From contig CAAEKP010000138.1 in NCBI GenBank assembly GCA_900756555.1, positions 1 to 25,574 of the forward strand: a stretch of 25,574 bases of DNA. Direction: 5' to 3'. Below, in pieces: positions 1 to 8,387 of the stretch. The notes under the pieces were generated by a model. The model was not told the DNA's origin, searched no databases, and saw nothing but the letters and a program-made list of their open reading frames with translations. The translations under genes were made by a program, and so were the position numbers. Every line of letters starts with the position of its first letter. The first letter of the stretch is position 1. The DNA is from Peptococcaceae bacterium. Lineage in GTDB: Bacteria > Bacillota > Peptococcia > Peptococcales > Peptococcaceae.

Positions 1-2003
1 ACGAAAAAGCAGTGGCTGCCGGGCTGCTGCACGATGTGGCGGAGGATACCCGCTGCAAACAAAATTGTCTGGAAAATAATTTTGGGAAAGAAGTTACATT
101 TCTGGTCAATGGCGTGACCAAGCTGAATAAACTGGAATGCACCTCAAAAGAAGAACGACAGCTGGAAAGCTATCGTAAAATGTTTCTCTCCATGGCGGAG
201 GACGTGCGTGTTGTGATGATTAAACTGGCGGACAGACTGCATAATATGCGCACGTTAAAATTCCAGTCCCCGGAAAAACAGCGGGCTATTTCCCAGGAAA
301 CATTAGAAATTTATGCTCCGATTGCCAATCGGCTCGGTATTTCTAAAGTAAAATGGGAGTTGGAGGATCTTTGCCTGCGTTATCTGGAGCCGGAAAAATT
401 CTACGACTTAGTAGAACGGATTGCCATGAAGCGGGATGAGCGGGAAGAATATATTCAGGAAATTATCCGCCGGCTGCATCAGGAGCTGGACAAGGTGGGC
501 ATTGAAGCGGAGATTTCCGGTCGTCCAAAACATTTTTACAGTATCTATAATAAGATGAAAAAACAAAATAAAGATTTGGATGAACTGTATGACCTGATTG
601 CGGTGCGTTTGCTGGTGGATTCGGTAAAAGACTGCTATGCCGCGCTGGGGATTGTGCATACATTATGGCGGCCGATTCCCATGCGGTTCAAAGACTACAT
701 TGCCATGCCTAAACCAAATATGTATCAGTCCCTGCACACCACCGTAATTGGGCCGCAGGGCGACCCGTTTGAAATTCAGATTCGCACCTATGAAATGCAT
801 CACACAGCAGAATATGGGATTGCGGCGCACTGGATTTATAAAGAAAGCGGCGGCAGTGAAATCAGCAAAGATTCTACGCAGTTAAGCTGGCTGGAACAAA
901 TTAAGGAAATGCAGCGGGAAGCCAATGATAATAAGGATTTCCTGGATTCGGTAAAAATTGACTTGTTCTCCGATACAGTTTTTGTGTTCTCGCCAAAAGG
1001 GGAAGTGTATGAGCTGCCTTCCGGCTCTGTACCATTGGACTTTGCATATAAGGTGCACAGCGGCGTTGGGAACAGCTGCGTGGGGGCAAAAGTGAATAAA
1101 CGGATTGTGACGCTGGACTATCAGCTGAAAAACGGTGACATTGTAGAAATTTTGACCTCCAAACAGGCTAAGCCAAGTCTGGACTGGGTAAATTTGTGCA
1201 AAACCTCTCAGGCCCGCAATAAAATCCGGCAGTGGTTTAAAAAAGAAGGCAGGGAAGAAAATCTACAGCGCGGCAGAGATTTGCTGGAAGCAGAGCTGCG
1301 TAAGCGGGATATGGATTTTTCCTGTCTGACTAAGATGGATACCTTGCTGGAAATGGCACAGCGAATGGGTTACAGCAGCTGGGACGATGTGTATGTTGGC
1401 TTGGGGAACGGTACGCTGAGCGTGTTGCAGGTTGCCAATAAATTGCAGGATGAATATGCCAAAACGCACCCGGTTACCGAAACTGTGGAAGCCATGCTGT
1501 CCAGCAAAGCCAACAAGGAAATTCACCGTAAAAATGCGGTCAGCGGCAGCAGTAACGAAGGCGTTATCGTTGATGGATTTGACGGTGTGCCAATTCACTT
1601 TGCACATTGCTGCAAGCCTTTGCCAGGGGATGCCATCATCGGCTATATCACTCGCGGGCGCGGCGTGACCATTCATCATCTGGACTGTCCGAATATCCGT
1701 GGCACGATGGAACGGGAACCAGAGCGTTTTGTGGCAGCCGTTTGGGATCAGGATGACGGCAGTGTGTATCAGGTAGAGGTGTTTGTTATTGCCATCGACC
1801 GACCAAAAATTACGCCGGAAGTTATGGCGCTGATTAATGACTCCAAAGTACACATCACAGCCATCACCTCCCGGGTAAAAGAAGGGAAAACCTATATGCA
1901 CATCAGCATTGAAGTGCGCAATCTGGATCAGGTTATTCTGATGATGGACAAAATCAAGAGCATCAGTGACGTGCTGGACGTAAAACGAACCATTGCCGAT
2001 TAA
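1..2003 (+). CDS. rel: Bifunctional (p)ppGpp synthetase/hydrolase Rel, 5'-truncated by the window edge
   Basis: This enzyme makes and degrades the alarmone (p)ppGpp in the stringent response. The reading frame is open from base 3 to TAA at 2001-2003, so the real start lies upstream and about 667 residues are visible. Numbering from the Val codon at 12, I see the end of the HD hydrolase domain (HDVAEDT, residues 7-13; KLADRLHNMRT near 72-82), the synthetase domain with RFKDY near residue 225 and YQSLHTTV after it, a TGS domain around 315-380, a conserved Cys/His segment (AHCCKPLPGD) and a C-terminal ACT domain from about 585. The RxKD form of the synthetase loop, together with an intact HDxxED motif, is typical of bifunctional Rel rather than synthetase-only RelA. 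It is followed by dtd after 103 nt, an order common in Firmicutes. Confidence 0.97.
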   Translation, partial: EKAVAAGLLHDVAEDTRCKQNCLENNFGKEVTFLVNGVTKLNKLECTSKEERQLESYRKMFLSMAEDVRVVMIKLADRLHNMRTLKFQSPEKQRAISQETLEIYAPIANRLGISKVKWELEDLCLRYLEPEKFYDLVERIAMKRDEREEYIQEIIRRLHQELDKVGIEAEISGRPKHFYSIYNKMKKQNKDLDELYDLIAVRLLVDSVKDCYAALGIVHTLWRPIPMRFKDYIAMPKPNMYQSLHTTVIGPQGDPFEIQIRTYEMHHTAEYGIAAHWIYKESGGSEISKDSTQLSWLEQIKEMQREANDNKDFLDSVKIDLFSDTVFVFSPKGEVYELPSGSVPLDFAYKVHSGVGNSCVGAKVNKRIVTLDYQLKNGDIVEILTSKQAKPSLDWVNLCKTSQARNKIRQWFKKEGREENLQRGRDLLEAELRKRDMDFSCLTKMDTLLEMAQRMGYSSWDDVYVGLGNGTLSVLQVANKLQDEYAKTHPVTETVEAMLSSKANKEIHRKNAVSGSSNEGVIVDGFDGVPIHFAHCCKPLPGDAIIGYITRGRGVTIHHLDCPNIRGTMEREPERFVAAVWDQDDGSVYQVEVFVIAIDRPKITPEVMALINDSKVHITAITSRVKEGKTYMHISIEVRNLDQVILMMDKIKSISDVLDVKRTIAD

Positions 2004-2106
2004 CAACTGGTGGCAGGTTATAATAAAAGCAAGCGATAAAAGAAAGTAATGGCAATAGAAAAAAACAAAAGGAATAGAAGAAAGCAATAGAAATGGAGCG
2101 TAAACC

Positions 2107-2556
2107 ATGCGTGCAGTAGTACAGCGGGTCTCCCGCAGCAGCGTTGTTTCTGACGGTGTTTGTACCGGGGAAATTCAGCAGGGATTGATGGTGTTGCTGG
2201 GCGTAACCCACGATGATAATGAGCAGGATGCCCGTTATCTGGCAGAAAAAATTGCCAATCTGCGTATTTTTGAAGATGAAGAAGATAAATTAAATCTGTC
2301 TGTGCAGGAGGTGGGCGGCGCTGTGCTCTCTGTGTCACAGTTCACCCTGTACGGTGAGTGCCGCAGAGGACGGCGCCCCAGTTTCACCGAGGCTGCCCGC
2401 CCAGAGCAGGCCAATGCTTTGTATGAACAGTTTAATCAGTTTTTGCAGCAGCAGGGCATAGCAGTAGAAACCGGACGGTTTCAGACACACATGGCGGTGG
2501 AGCTGGTTAACGATGGACCAGTGACCATACTGCTGGACAGTAAAAAGAATTTTTAG
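2107..2556 (+). CDS. dtd: D-aminoacyl-tRNA deacylase
   Basis: Dtd hydrolyses D-amino acids from mischarged tRNAs (and Gly from tRNA-Ala), protecting translation in the cytoplasm. The 149-residue length is the usual one. The family motifs are all present: N-terminal MRAVVQRVSRSSV, the active-site SQFTL stretch at residues 77-81 with the catalytic Thr80, and NDGPVT at 135-140, which carries the Gly-cisPro pair that excludes L-aminoacyl substrates. A GGAG at 2095-2098 lies 8 nt before the ATG. The 103-nt gap from rel is purine-rich and contains no other gene. The next gene begins 10 nt downstream, so dtd is probably co-transcribed with the following genes. Confidence 0.96.
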   Translation: MRAVVQRVSRSSVVSDGVCTGEIQQGLMVLLGVTHDDNEQDARYLAEKIANLRIFEDEEDKLNLSVQEVGGAVLSVSQFTLYGECRRGRRPSFTEAARPEQANALYEQFNQFLQQQGIAVETGRFQTHMAVELVNDGPVTILLDSKKNF

Positions 2557-2566
2557 GAGATAATCA

Positions 2567-3196
2567 ATGAATATTAAAACGCTGGTCGGAGGACCTGTAG
2601 AAACCAATTGTTATATTATCAGCGATCCCCTCAGCAAAGAGGCTGTTATCATTGATGCCGGTGACGATGCTGACTATATTTTGGACTACTTGCAGCGGGA
2701 ACAGCTGCAGGTGAAATATCTGCTGAACACCCACGGTCATTTTGACCACATTCAGGCCAACGATATTCTGCGGGATAAAACCGGGGCGCCGCTGGGCATT
2801 CATGCTGACGATGCGGAATTGCTGGAAACGCCGGAGAAAGCCGGCAGTGATTTATTTGGTCAGTTTCATGGCTGCCGACCGCCGGAACTGTTATTGCACA
2901 ATGGAGATACCATTGCGTTTGGGCCATACCAGCTGCGTGTGATTTATACGCCGGGTCACAGCAAAGGCGGCTGTTGTTTTTATGAAGTGAATGAAAAAGT
3001 CTGTTTCACGGGCGATACGCTGTTCCGCGGCAGTATTGGCCGCACTGATTTGTACGGCGGCAATTATGCCACCTTGCTGAAATCTGTGCGGGAACGGTTG
3101 CAGGTATTGGCTGATGACACTACCATCTATCCCGGACACGGCCCGGAAAGCAATATGGCTTTTGAGCGCCGCGCCAATCAATATTTAAGCAGATGA
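2567..3196 (+). CDS. Metallo-beta-lactamase-fold hydrolase, glyoxalase II-like (YcbL type)
   Basis: A 209-residue single-domain MBL-fold hydrolase. The metal-binding motif THGHFDH is at residues 55-61 (His56, His58, Asp60, His61). The later metal ligands follow: the His of TPGHSKGG, the Asp of FTGDTLF and the His of YPGHGPES. These fit a binuclear zinc/iron site as in glyoxalase II proteins. The length matches the short YcbL-like subgroup, which lacks the C-terminal substrate-binding domain of classical GloB, so the true thioester substrate is uncertain. The start is supported by AGGAG 8 nt upstream. The stop codon overlaps the first possible ATG of the next gene (ATGA), which indicates one operon. 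In Firmicutes this gene is often found beside rel/dtd and hemZ. Confidence 0.9.
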   Translation: MNIKTLVGGPVETNCYIISDPLSKEAVIIDAGDDADYILDYLQREQLQVKYLLNTHGHFDHIQANDILRDKTGAPLGIHADDAELLETPEKAGSDLFGQFHGCRPPELLLHNGDTIAFGPYQLRVIYTPGHSKGGCCFYEVNEKVCFTGDTLFRGSIGRTDLYGGNYATLLKSVRERLQVLADDTTIYPGHGPESNMAFERRANQYLSR

Positions 3197-3207
3197 GGCA
3201 AACAGAG

Positions 3208-4638
3208 ATGGAGCAGTATTATTTAGTGCCAGAGAGCGAAACATATCGCAAAGTAATATTTGATGTAATTCGTATCTTTCTGCCGCGGTTTCAATGGAGC
3301 CGACAGCCGGAGGATGGTGAACCAATCAGTGTGCAGTGCACCGAACAGACCTGGACCTTGCTTGTGGGGGAACACAGGTCTGTTTTTGCTGTAGCTGAAC
3401 TGGATGAGAACCAGCGCCGCCGCCTGCTGAAACAGGAGATGTATCGGCTGATGGCACAAGTCACAGGCAAGACCGATTATCCATGGGGAATCATGACTGG
3501 TGTGCGGCCTACCAAGATTGTACATCGCTATCGGGATGCCGGCATGGATGACGATACGATTTGCCGCACCGTGCAGGAGGAATATCTGATTCAGCCGGAG
3601 AAAGCAGATTTGTTGCTGGAGGTGACAGCGCGGCAGCGGCCTTTTTTGTTGGAGCGGCAGCAGGCACAGAAACTGGTCAGTATTTATCTGAGCATTCCTT
3701 TTTGCCCAACGCGGTGCGCGTACTGTTCATTCCCTTCATTTTGCCTGCCCAAGCTGCCGTTGCAGGAAGAATATCTGACCAATCTGCTGGCAGAATGCGC
3801 AGCAGTAGCAGAAGCATTGCAGCAGCAGGGCAAACAGATTCAGACGGTTTATATTGGCGGCGGCACGCCTACCAGTTTATCGGCAGCTCAGCTGCAGCGG
3901 CTGCTGGATGGAGTGCAGCGCCATCTGGGCAGTGCGGCTTTGGCTGAATTTACAGTAGAAGCGGGACGACCGGATACAATTACCGCAGAAAAATTACAGC
4001 TGCTCCATGATTACCAGGTAGGGCGCATCAGCATTAATCCGCAGACTTTTTCTCAGCGCACGCTGGATGCCATTGGTCGGCGGCATACCGTGCAGCAGAT
4101 TTTTGATGTGTATGAGCAGGCACGACAGATTGGTTTTAACAGTATTAACATGGACTTAATTACCGGGCTGACTGGCGAGAACTTGGAAGAATTTGCCCAC
4201 AGTTTAGATTGTATCGGGCAGTTGCAGCCGGAAAATCTGACGGTGCACACTCTGGCGATTAAACGCACAGCCGCGTTGCAGCTGGAGGCGATTTCGCAGC
4301 AGCAGGAAGCTTTAGTGCAGTCTATGCATCGTTATCTGGGGCAGTGGCTGACAGGGCAGAGCTATGTGCCGTATTATCTGTATCGGCAAAAGCATATGCT
4401 GGGCGATCAGGAAAACACAGGCTATTGCCTGCCGGGAAAAGAATCGCTGTATAATATTCAGATGATGGAGGAACGGCAGACGGTATTTGGCTTAGGAGTG
4501 GGTTCCACCTCCAAATATGTGAATACGGCCGACTGGACATTGACCCAGAGCAGCAATCCGAAAGATTTATATTTTTATAACCAGCGTATTGAGGAAATTA
4601 TCAGCAGAAAGCGAGAACAGATTGCCAAGCTGGGATAG
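3208..4638 (+). CDS. hemZ: HemZ-type radical SAM protein (coproporphyrinogen III dehydrogenase-like)
   Basis: Radical SAM enzyme of the HemZ family, which is annotated as oxygen-independent coproporphyrinogen III oxidase/dehydrogenase. An N-terminal HemZ-specific region contains WGIMTGVRPTKIVHR. The [4Fe-4S] motif CPTRCAYC follows (Cys166, Cys170, Cys173 from this start), then the SAM-binding IGGGTPT. The HemN/HemW-like C-terminal part includes SINPQTF and GENLEEF. I place the start at the ATG at 3208 because GAGG at 3195-3198 sits 9 nt upstream. An in-frame ATG at 3193 overlapping the previous stop is possible but has no ribosome-binding site. No other haem gene is in the window, so its actual porphyrin role here is untested. 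HemW-like alternatives are less likely given the N-terminal extension. Confidence 0.9.
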   Translation: MEQYYLVPESETYRKVIFDVIRIFLPRFQWSRQPEDGEPISVQCTEQTWTLLVGEHRSVFAVAELDENQRRRLLKQEMYRLMAQVTGKTDYPWGIMTGVRPTKIVHRYRDAGMDDDTICRTVQEEYLIQPEKADLLLEVTARQRPFLLERQQAQKLVSIYLSIPFCPTRCAYCSFPSFCLPKLPLQEEYLTNLLAECAAVAEALQQQGKQIQTVYIGGGTPTSLSAAQLQRLLDGVQRHLGSAALAEFTVEAGRPDTITAEKLQLLHDYQVGRISINPQTFSQRTLDAIGRRHTVQQIFDVYEQARQIGFNSINMDLITGLTGENLEEFAHSLDCIGQLQPENLTVHTLAIKRTAALQLEAISQQQEALVQSMHRYLGQWLTGQSYVPYYLYRQKHMLGDQENTGYCLPGKESLYNIQMMEERQTVFGLGVGSTSKYVNTADWTLTQSSNPKDLYFYNQRIEEIISRKREQIAKLG

Positions 4639-4693
4639 ATACTGTAAAATAAAACTGTACGAACATTTAGATAAAGGAAGGACAGGAACTGGT

Positions 4694-5272
4694 ATGACAG
4701 AAGAAAAATATACGGAAGACGAGGCGCAGGCAACTCCCAGCCGCCGTGACAAAAATAAAAAAAAGGAGAAATCTTCTTTGCGGGAAATGGTAGAGGTTGT
4801 TGTTATTGCCTTTGTGCTGGCGTTTTTGATTAAAACATTTGTGGTGGGGAATTTCTGGATTCCATCGGAATCTATGCTGCCTACTATTGAAGTGAATGAT
4901 AAAGTGGTTGTCACCAATTTCAGCTACTGGTTTGCGGAGCCACAGCGGGGTGATGTGGTTGTGTTTAAATATCCGTTGGACACCAAAAAAGATTACATTA
5001 AACGCTGTATTGGCGTGCCAGGGGAAACCATCGAGTTTCGTGACAGCAAACTGTATGTCAATGGCGAGCTGGTGGATGAACCTTATTTGCCGGAGGGTTT
5101 AACGTTTGATGATTACGGCCCGGTTGTGGTACCGGAAGGTCAGTATTTCATGTGCGGCGATAATCGCAATAACAGTGCTGACAGTCGCGCCTGGGGTTTT
5201 CTGGACGAAAAATTGATTATCGGCAAGGCGCAGTTTATTTATTGGCCGTTTGAGCGACACGCTACTTTATAG
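4694..5272 (+). CDS. lepB: Signal peptidase I
   Basis: Membrane-bound serine protease that removes signal peptides from Sec/Tat-exported proteins. The 192-residue form begins at the ATG at 4694, preceded by CAGGA 6 nt upstream and AAGGAAGG just before that. An in-frame ATG at 4589 inside hemZ would add 35 residues of no family character, so I reject it. A charged, Lys-rich cytoplasmic N-terminus (residues 1-30) leads into one membrane segment (about 33-51). The catalytic Ser60 is in SESMLPT and the general-base Lys103 in YIKRCIGVPGE. The C-terminal box GDNRNNSADSRAWGF is intact. It is short and single-span, as in Gram-positive SipS-type enzymes. It is last in the rel-dtd-hemZ-lepB run and is followed by a terminator. 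Confidence 0.96.
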   Translation: MTEEKYTEDEAQATPSRRDKNKKKEKSSLREMVEVVVIAFVLAFLIKTFVVGNFWIPSESMLPTIEVNDKVVVTNFSYWFAEPQRGDVVVFKYPLDTKKDYIKRCIGVPGETIEFRDSKLYVNGELVDEPYLPEGLTFDDYGPVVVPEGQYFMCGDNRNNSADSRAWGFLDEKLIIGKAQFIYWPFERHATL

Positions 5273-5293
5273 ACAGTTTGAGAAAAAATAATT

Positions 5294-5318
5294 TGCCTCC
5301 TTTGGGAGGCATTTTTTT
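5294..5318 (+). terminator. Rho-independent terminator after lepB
   Basis: TGCCTCC (5294-5300) pairs with GGAGGCA (5305-5311) across a 4-nt loop and is followed directly by seven T residues. It ends the left housekeeping transcript 21 nt after the lepB stop. Confidence 0.9.
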
Positions 5319-5459
5319 ATGCGCGCAATTTTCCGTTAACAATGCGGGATAGCGTCTGTTGGAAAAAAAACTACAACTTTTTGAAAAATACAAGTCTTTT
5401 TTTTTATTTTTTTATGTGATATAGTAACTAAAGATTTTCGCTAGATATGGGCAGAATGT

Positions 5460-5495
5460 TTGCCATAGAATAAAATTTAATACTATATTTAGTAT
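5460..5495 (+). promoter_or_regulatory. nrdDG promoter with overlapping candidate NrdR box
   Basis: A -35-like TTGCCA (5460-5465) and a -10-like TATATT (5484-5489) are 18 bp apart. Across the -10 lies the perfect 16-bp dyad ATACTATATTTAGTAT (5480-5495; 6-bp arms, 4-bp spacer). By eye it agrees with the known NrdR-box consensus acaCwATATaTwGtgt at 13 of 16 positions. NrdR represses ribonucleotide reductase genes in most bacteria, usually through two boxes. I see only one good box here. A second possible promoter, an extended -10 (TGATATAGT, 5417-5425), lies further upstream. Confidence 0.65.
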
Positions 5496-5539
5496 CAGGG
5501 GATATTTGCACAAAGAGAATGCAAGGGAGGATAACTGCA

Positions 5540-7729
5540 ATGAAAATTATCAAACGCAATGGTTCAGAGGAGGAGTTTGACAGCTCAAAAATTGTCAATG
5601 CCATTCAGAAAGCCTGTGATGCTACAGAAAACTGTGCACTGACGAAAGCGCAGATTGACGACATGACCGACTATGTGGAGTACAAGTGCAGCAAGATGGG
5701 GCGTGCTGTTTCGGTAGAAGAAATTCAGGACATGGTGGAAAATCAACTGATGGCGCAGGGGGCTTTCGCCATTGCCAAAAATTATGTGTGCTATCGCTAT
5801 GAGCGTTCGCTGATTCGCAAAGCCAACACCACAGACACACGGATTTTATCGCTCATTGAGTGTAACAATGAAGAAGTGATGCAGGAGAATTCCAACAAAA
5901 ATCCTACTGTCAACAGTGTGCAGCGGGATTATATGGCAGGCGAAGTGAGCCGTGACATTACCAGACGGCTACTGTTGCCAAACGACATTGTGGAGGCGGA
6001 CAAGCAGGGCATTATTCATTTCCACGATTCGGACTATTTTGCACAGCATATGCATAACTGTGATCTGGTCAATCTGGAGGATATGCTGCAGAACGGCACA
6101 GTTATCAGTGAAACATTAATTGAACGGCCACATAGCTTTTCCACTGCCTGCAACATTGCCACGCAGATTATCGCACAGGTGGCCAGTAATCAGTACGGCG
6201 GGCAGAGTATCAGCTTAGCGCATCTGGCGCCATTTGTGCAGGTTTCCCGGGAAAAAATTCATCGGGAAGTAGTGGCTGAGATGGAAGATCTGGCGTTTGA
6301 TGCTACAGAAGAACAAATCAGCAAGATTGTGGAGCAGCGTCTGGGCAAAGAAGTGAAAAAGGGTGTGCAGACCATCCAGTATCAGGTGGTGACATTGCTG
6401 ACCACTAACGGGCAGGCGCCGTTTGTTACCGTTTATATGTGTCTTGATGAAGCGAAAAATGAGCAGGAAAAGAAAGACCTGGCATTGATTATTGAAGAAA
6501 CCTTGAAACAGCGTTACCAGGGCGTGAAAAATGAAGATGGCGTGTGGATTACGCCAGCGTTCCCCAAACTGATTTATGTGCTGGATGAAGATAATATTGA
6601 CGAGGGCACGCCATATTATTATCTGACCGAGCTGGCGGCAAAATGTACTGCCAAACGGATGGTGCCGGACTATATTTCTGCGAAAAAGATGCGGGAACTG
6701 AAGGGTGATGTGTACACCTGTATGGGTTGTCGCTCTTTCCTGACTCCGGACCGTTCTTATGTGAAGGGCAATCTGGCCAATGCAGGCAATTACCGGGAAG
6801 GCGAGCACAAATATTATGGCCGCTTTAATCAGGGCGTGGTGACTGTAAACTTAGTTGATATTGGTTTGAGCGCGCATAAAGATATGAATAAGTTCTGGCA
6901 GATTTTTGACGCGCGGATGGATTTATGCCATCGGGCACTGCGCTGTCGTCATGAACGGTTGCTGGGCACCACCGCTGATGCTGCGCCAATTCTGTGGCGT
7001 TACGGGGCACTGGCACGTTTGGAAAAAGGCGAAAGAATCGACAAATTGCTGTTTGATGGTTATTCTACTATCTCTCTGGGTTATGCGGGCCTGTGGGAAT
7101 GTGTATACAGCTTGATTGAAAAGAAACTGACCGAGCCGGAAGGCAAAGCGTTGGGTCTGGAAATTATGCAGAAGCTCAACGATTACTGTGCAAAATGGAA
7201 AGCGGAAGAAAATATCGACTACAGTCTGTACGGCACACCGCTGGAATCTACCACATATTCCTTTGCAAAATCCCTGCAAAAACGGTTTGGCATTGTGAAA
7301 GGCGTTACCGATAAAAACTACATTACCAACAGTTATCATGTGCATGTCACGGAAGAAATTGATGCATTCAGTAAGCTGGCGCTGGAATCCGAATTTCAGG
7401 CATTATCCCCGGGCGGTGCCATCAGCTATGTAGAAGTGCCAAATATGCAGGACAACATCACGGCGGTGCTGCAGGTGATGCGTTTCATCTATGATAATAT
7501 CATGTATGCGGAACTGAACACTAAGAGCGATTATTGTCAGGTGTGCGGTTTTGACGGTGAAATTCAGATTGTAGAAGAAGGCGGCAAGCTGATTTGGGAA
7601 TGTCCAAACTGTGGTAACCGCAATCAGAATAAACTGAACGTGGCACGGCGCACCTGCGGTTATATCGGCACACAGTTCTGGAATCAGGGCAGAACGCAGG
7701 AAATTAAAGAACGGGTGCTGCATCTGTAA
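5540..7729 (+). CDS. nrdD: Anaerobic (class III) ribonucleoside-triphosphate reductase
   Basis: Glycyl-radical enzyme that reduces ribonucleoside triphosphates to deoxyribonucleotides without oxygen, using formate as reductant in the best-studied members. From the ATG at 5540 it has 729 residues. AGGGAGG at 5524-5530 is 9 nt upstream, so the in-frame ATG at 5519, which would overlap this site, is not the start. An N-terminal ATP-cone (about 2-95, starting MKIIKRNGSEEEF) provides allosteric control. The large barrel follows, with the substrate region ACNIATQIIAQVASNQYGGQS and the active-site loop YTCMGCRSF. The C-terminus carries a zinc site (Cys666/Cys669 and Cys688/Cys691) and the radical loop RRTCGYIG with Gly707. 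nrdG follows after 18 nt. Confidence 0.98.
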   Translation: MKIIKRNGSEEEFDSSKIVNAIQKACDATENCALTKAQIDDMTDYVEYKCSKMGRAVSVEEIQDMVENQLMAQGAFAIAKNYVCYRYERSLIRKANTTDTRILSLIECNNEEVMQENSNKNPTVNSVQRDYMAGEVSRDITRRLLLPNDIVEADKQGIIHFHDSDYFAQHMHNCDLVNLEDMLQNGTVISETLIERPHSFSTACNIATQIIAQVASNQYGGQSISLAHLAPFVQVSREKIHREVVAEMEDLAFDATEEQISKIVEQRLGKEVKKGVQTIQYQVVTLLTTNGQAPFVTVYMCLDEAKNEQEKKDLALIIEETLKQRYQGVKNEDGVWITPAFPKLIYVLDEDNIDEGTPYYYLTELAAKCTAKRMVPDYISAKKMRELKGDVYTCMGCRSFLTPDRSYVKGNLANAGNYREGEHKYYGRFNQGVVTVNLVDIGLSAHKDMNKFWQIFDARMDLCHRALRCRHERLLGTTADAAPILWRYGALARLEKGERIDKLLFDGYSTISLGYAGLWECVYSLIEKKLTEPEGKALGLEIMQKLNDYCAKWKAEENIDYSLYGTPLESTTYSFAKSLQKRFGIVKGVTDKNYITNSYHVHVTEEIDAFSKLALESEFQALSPGGAISYVEVPNMQDNITAVLQVMRFIYDNIMYAELNTKSDYCQVCGFDGEIQIVEEGGKLIWECPNCGNRNQNKLNVARRTCGYIGTQFWNQGRTQEIKERVLHL

Positions 7730-7747
7730 ACGCTGGGGGCAAGTAAT

Positions 7748-8269
7748 ATGAATTACGCAGAAATCAAATATTATGATATCGCCAATGGGCTTGGCGTGCG
7801 CACCAGCTTGTTTGTGTCCGGCTGTACGCATCACTGCAAAAATTGCTTTAATCCTGTGACCTGGGACTTTGCTTATGGTAAGCCATTTACCGACGCCACC
7901 ATACAGGAACTGTTAGACTCCTGTGAGCCATCCTATATACAGGGATTGACCTTGTTGGGCGGCGAGCCGATGGAGCCGGTGAATCAGCAGGCGCTATTGC
8001 CGCTGGTGCAGCAATTTAAAGCGCGGTTTCCGCAGAAGGATATCTGGTGCTTTTCCGGCTATACGTATGAAACCGATATTTTAGCGCCGGAGGGGAAAGC
8101 CCACTGTGCGGTAACTAATGAGCTGCTCCGCTATATTGATATTCTGGTGGACGGTGAATACAAAGACGAGCTGCGCGATATGCGCTTGAAATTCCGCGGT
8201 AGTCGCAATCAACGGGTGTTGCAGATTCAAAAAGAAGGATGCCCGGAACTGTTCCCGGCAGAAAAATAA
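7748..8269 (+). CDS. nrdG: Anaerobic ribonucleotide reductase-activating protein (radical SAM)
   Basis: The activase uses S-adenosylmethionine and a [4Fe-4S] cluster to generate the glycyl radical on NrdD. The 173-residue protein has the cluster motif CTHHCKNCFNP with Cys26, Cys30 and Cys33, and the SAM-binding GGE motif in LLGGEPMEP, as in the compact NrdG family. It lies 18 nt downstream of nrdD and is preceded by a G-rich site (GGGGG, 7736-7740). Both genes should share the nrdD promoter and NrdR control. A hairpin and a terminator follow within 110 nt. Confidence 0.97.
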   Translation: MNYAEIKYYDIANGLGVRTSLFVSGCTHHCKNCFNPVTWDFAYGKPFTDATIQELLDSCEPSYIQGLTLLGGEPMEPVNQQALLPLVQQFKARFPQKDIWCFSGYTYETDILAPEGKAHCAVTNELLRYIDILVDGEYKDELRDMRLKFRGSRNQRVLQIQKEGCPELFPAEK

Positions 8270-8284
8270 GATATAATCATGACA

Positions 8285-8318
8285 ACTCCATGTAGCTGAG
8301 CAATCTGCTGCATGGAGT
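8285..8318 (+). other. Hairpin downstream of nrdG
   Basis: ACTCCATGTAGC (8285-8296) pairs with GCTGCATGGAGT (8307-8318): 12 bp with one wobble pair and a 10-nt loop. There is no T-run, so it is not a terminator by itself. It sits just before the terminator at 8326 and may protect the nrdG mRNA end. Confidence 0.6.
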
Positions 8319-8325
8319 ATAAACG

Positions 8326-8371
8326 AAAAAAGCGAGGTTAGGATGATATAACATCCCAATCTCGCTTTTTT
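8326..8371. terminator. Bidirectional terminator between nrdG and the convergent SLH/GH18 gene
   Basis: AAAAAAGCGAG (8326-8336) and CTCGCTTTTTT (8361-8371) form an 11-bp stem, extended inward by most of GTTAGGATG/CATCCCAAT. The A-run on one side and the T-run on the other let it terminate both the + strand nrd transcript and the - strand gene ending at 8388. Confidence 0.88.
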
Positions 8372-8387
8372 GGTGCAATTATTTGTT

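Noticed and set aside
2004..2106. Purine-rich gap with three AATAGAA copies and a TATAAT-like hexamer (2019-2024)
   Set aside because: The copies are short and irregularly spaced, there is no -35 at the correct distance, and A-rich DNA gives such matches by chance. Not called as repeat or promoter.
1263..2108. Long open frame on the - strand (281 codons) antisense to rel and the dtd start
   Set aside because: No family motifs, no ribosome-binding site and low-complexity aromatic/His composition; it is the mirror of a certain coding gene.
6215..6808. 197-codon - strand open frame inside nrdD
   Set aside because: Antisense shadow of nrdD, which has full-length conserved motifs in the + frame.
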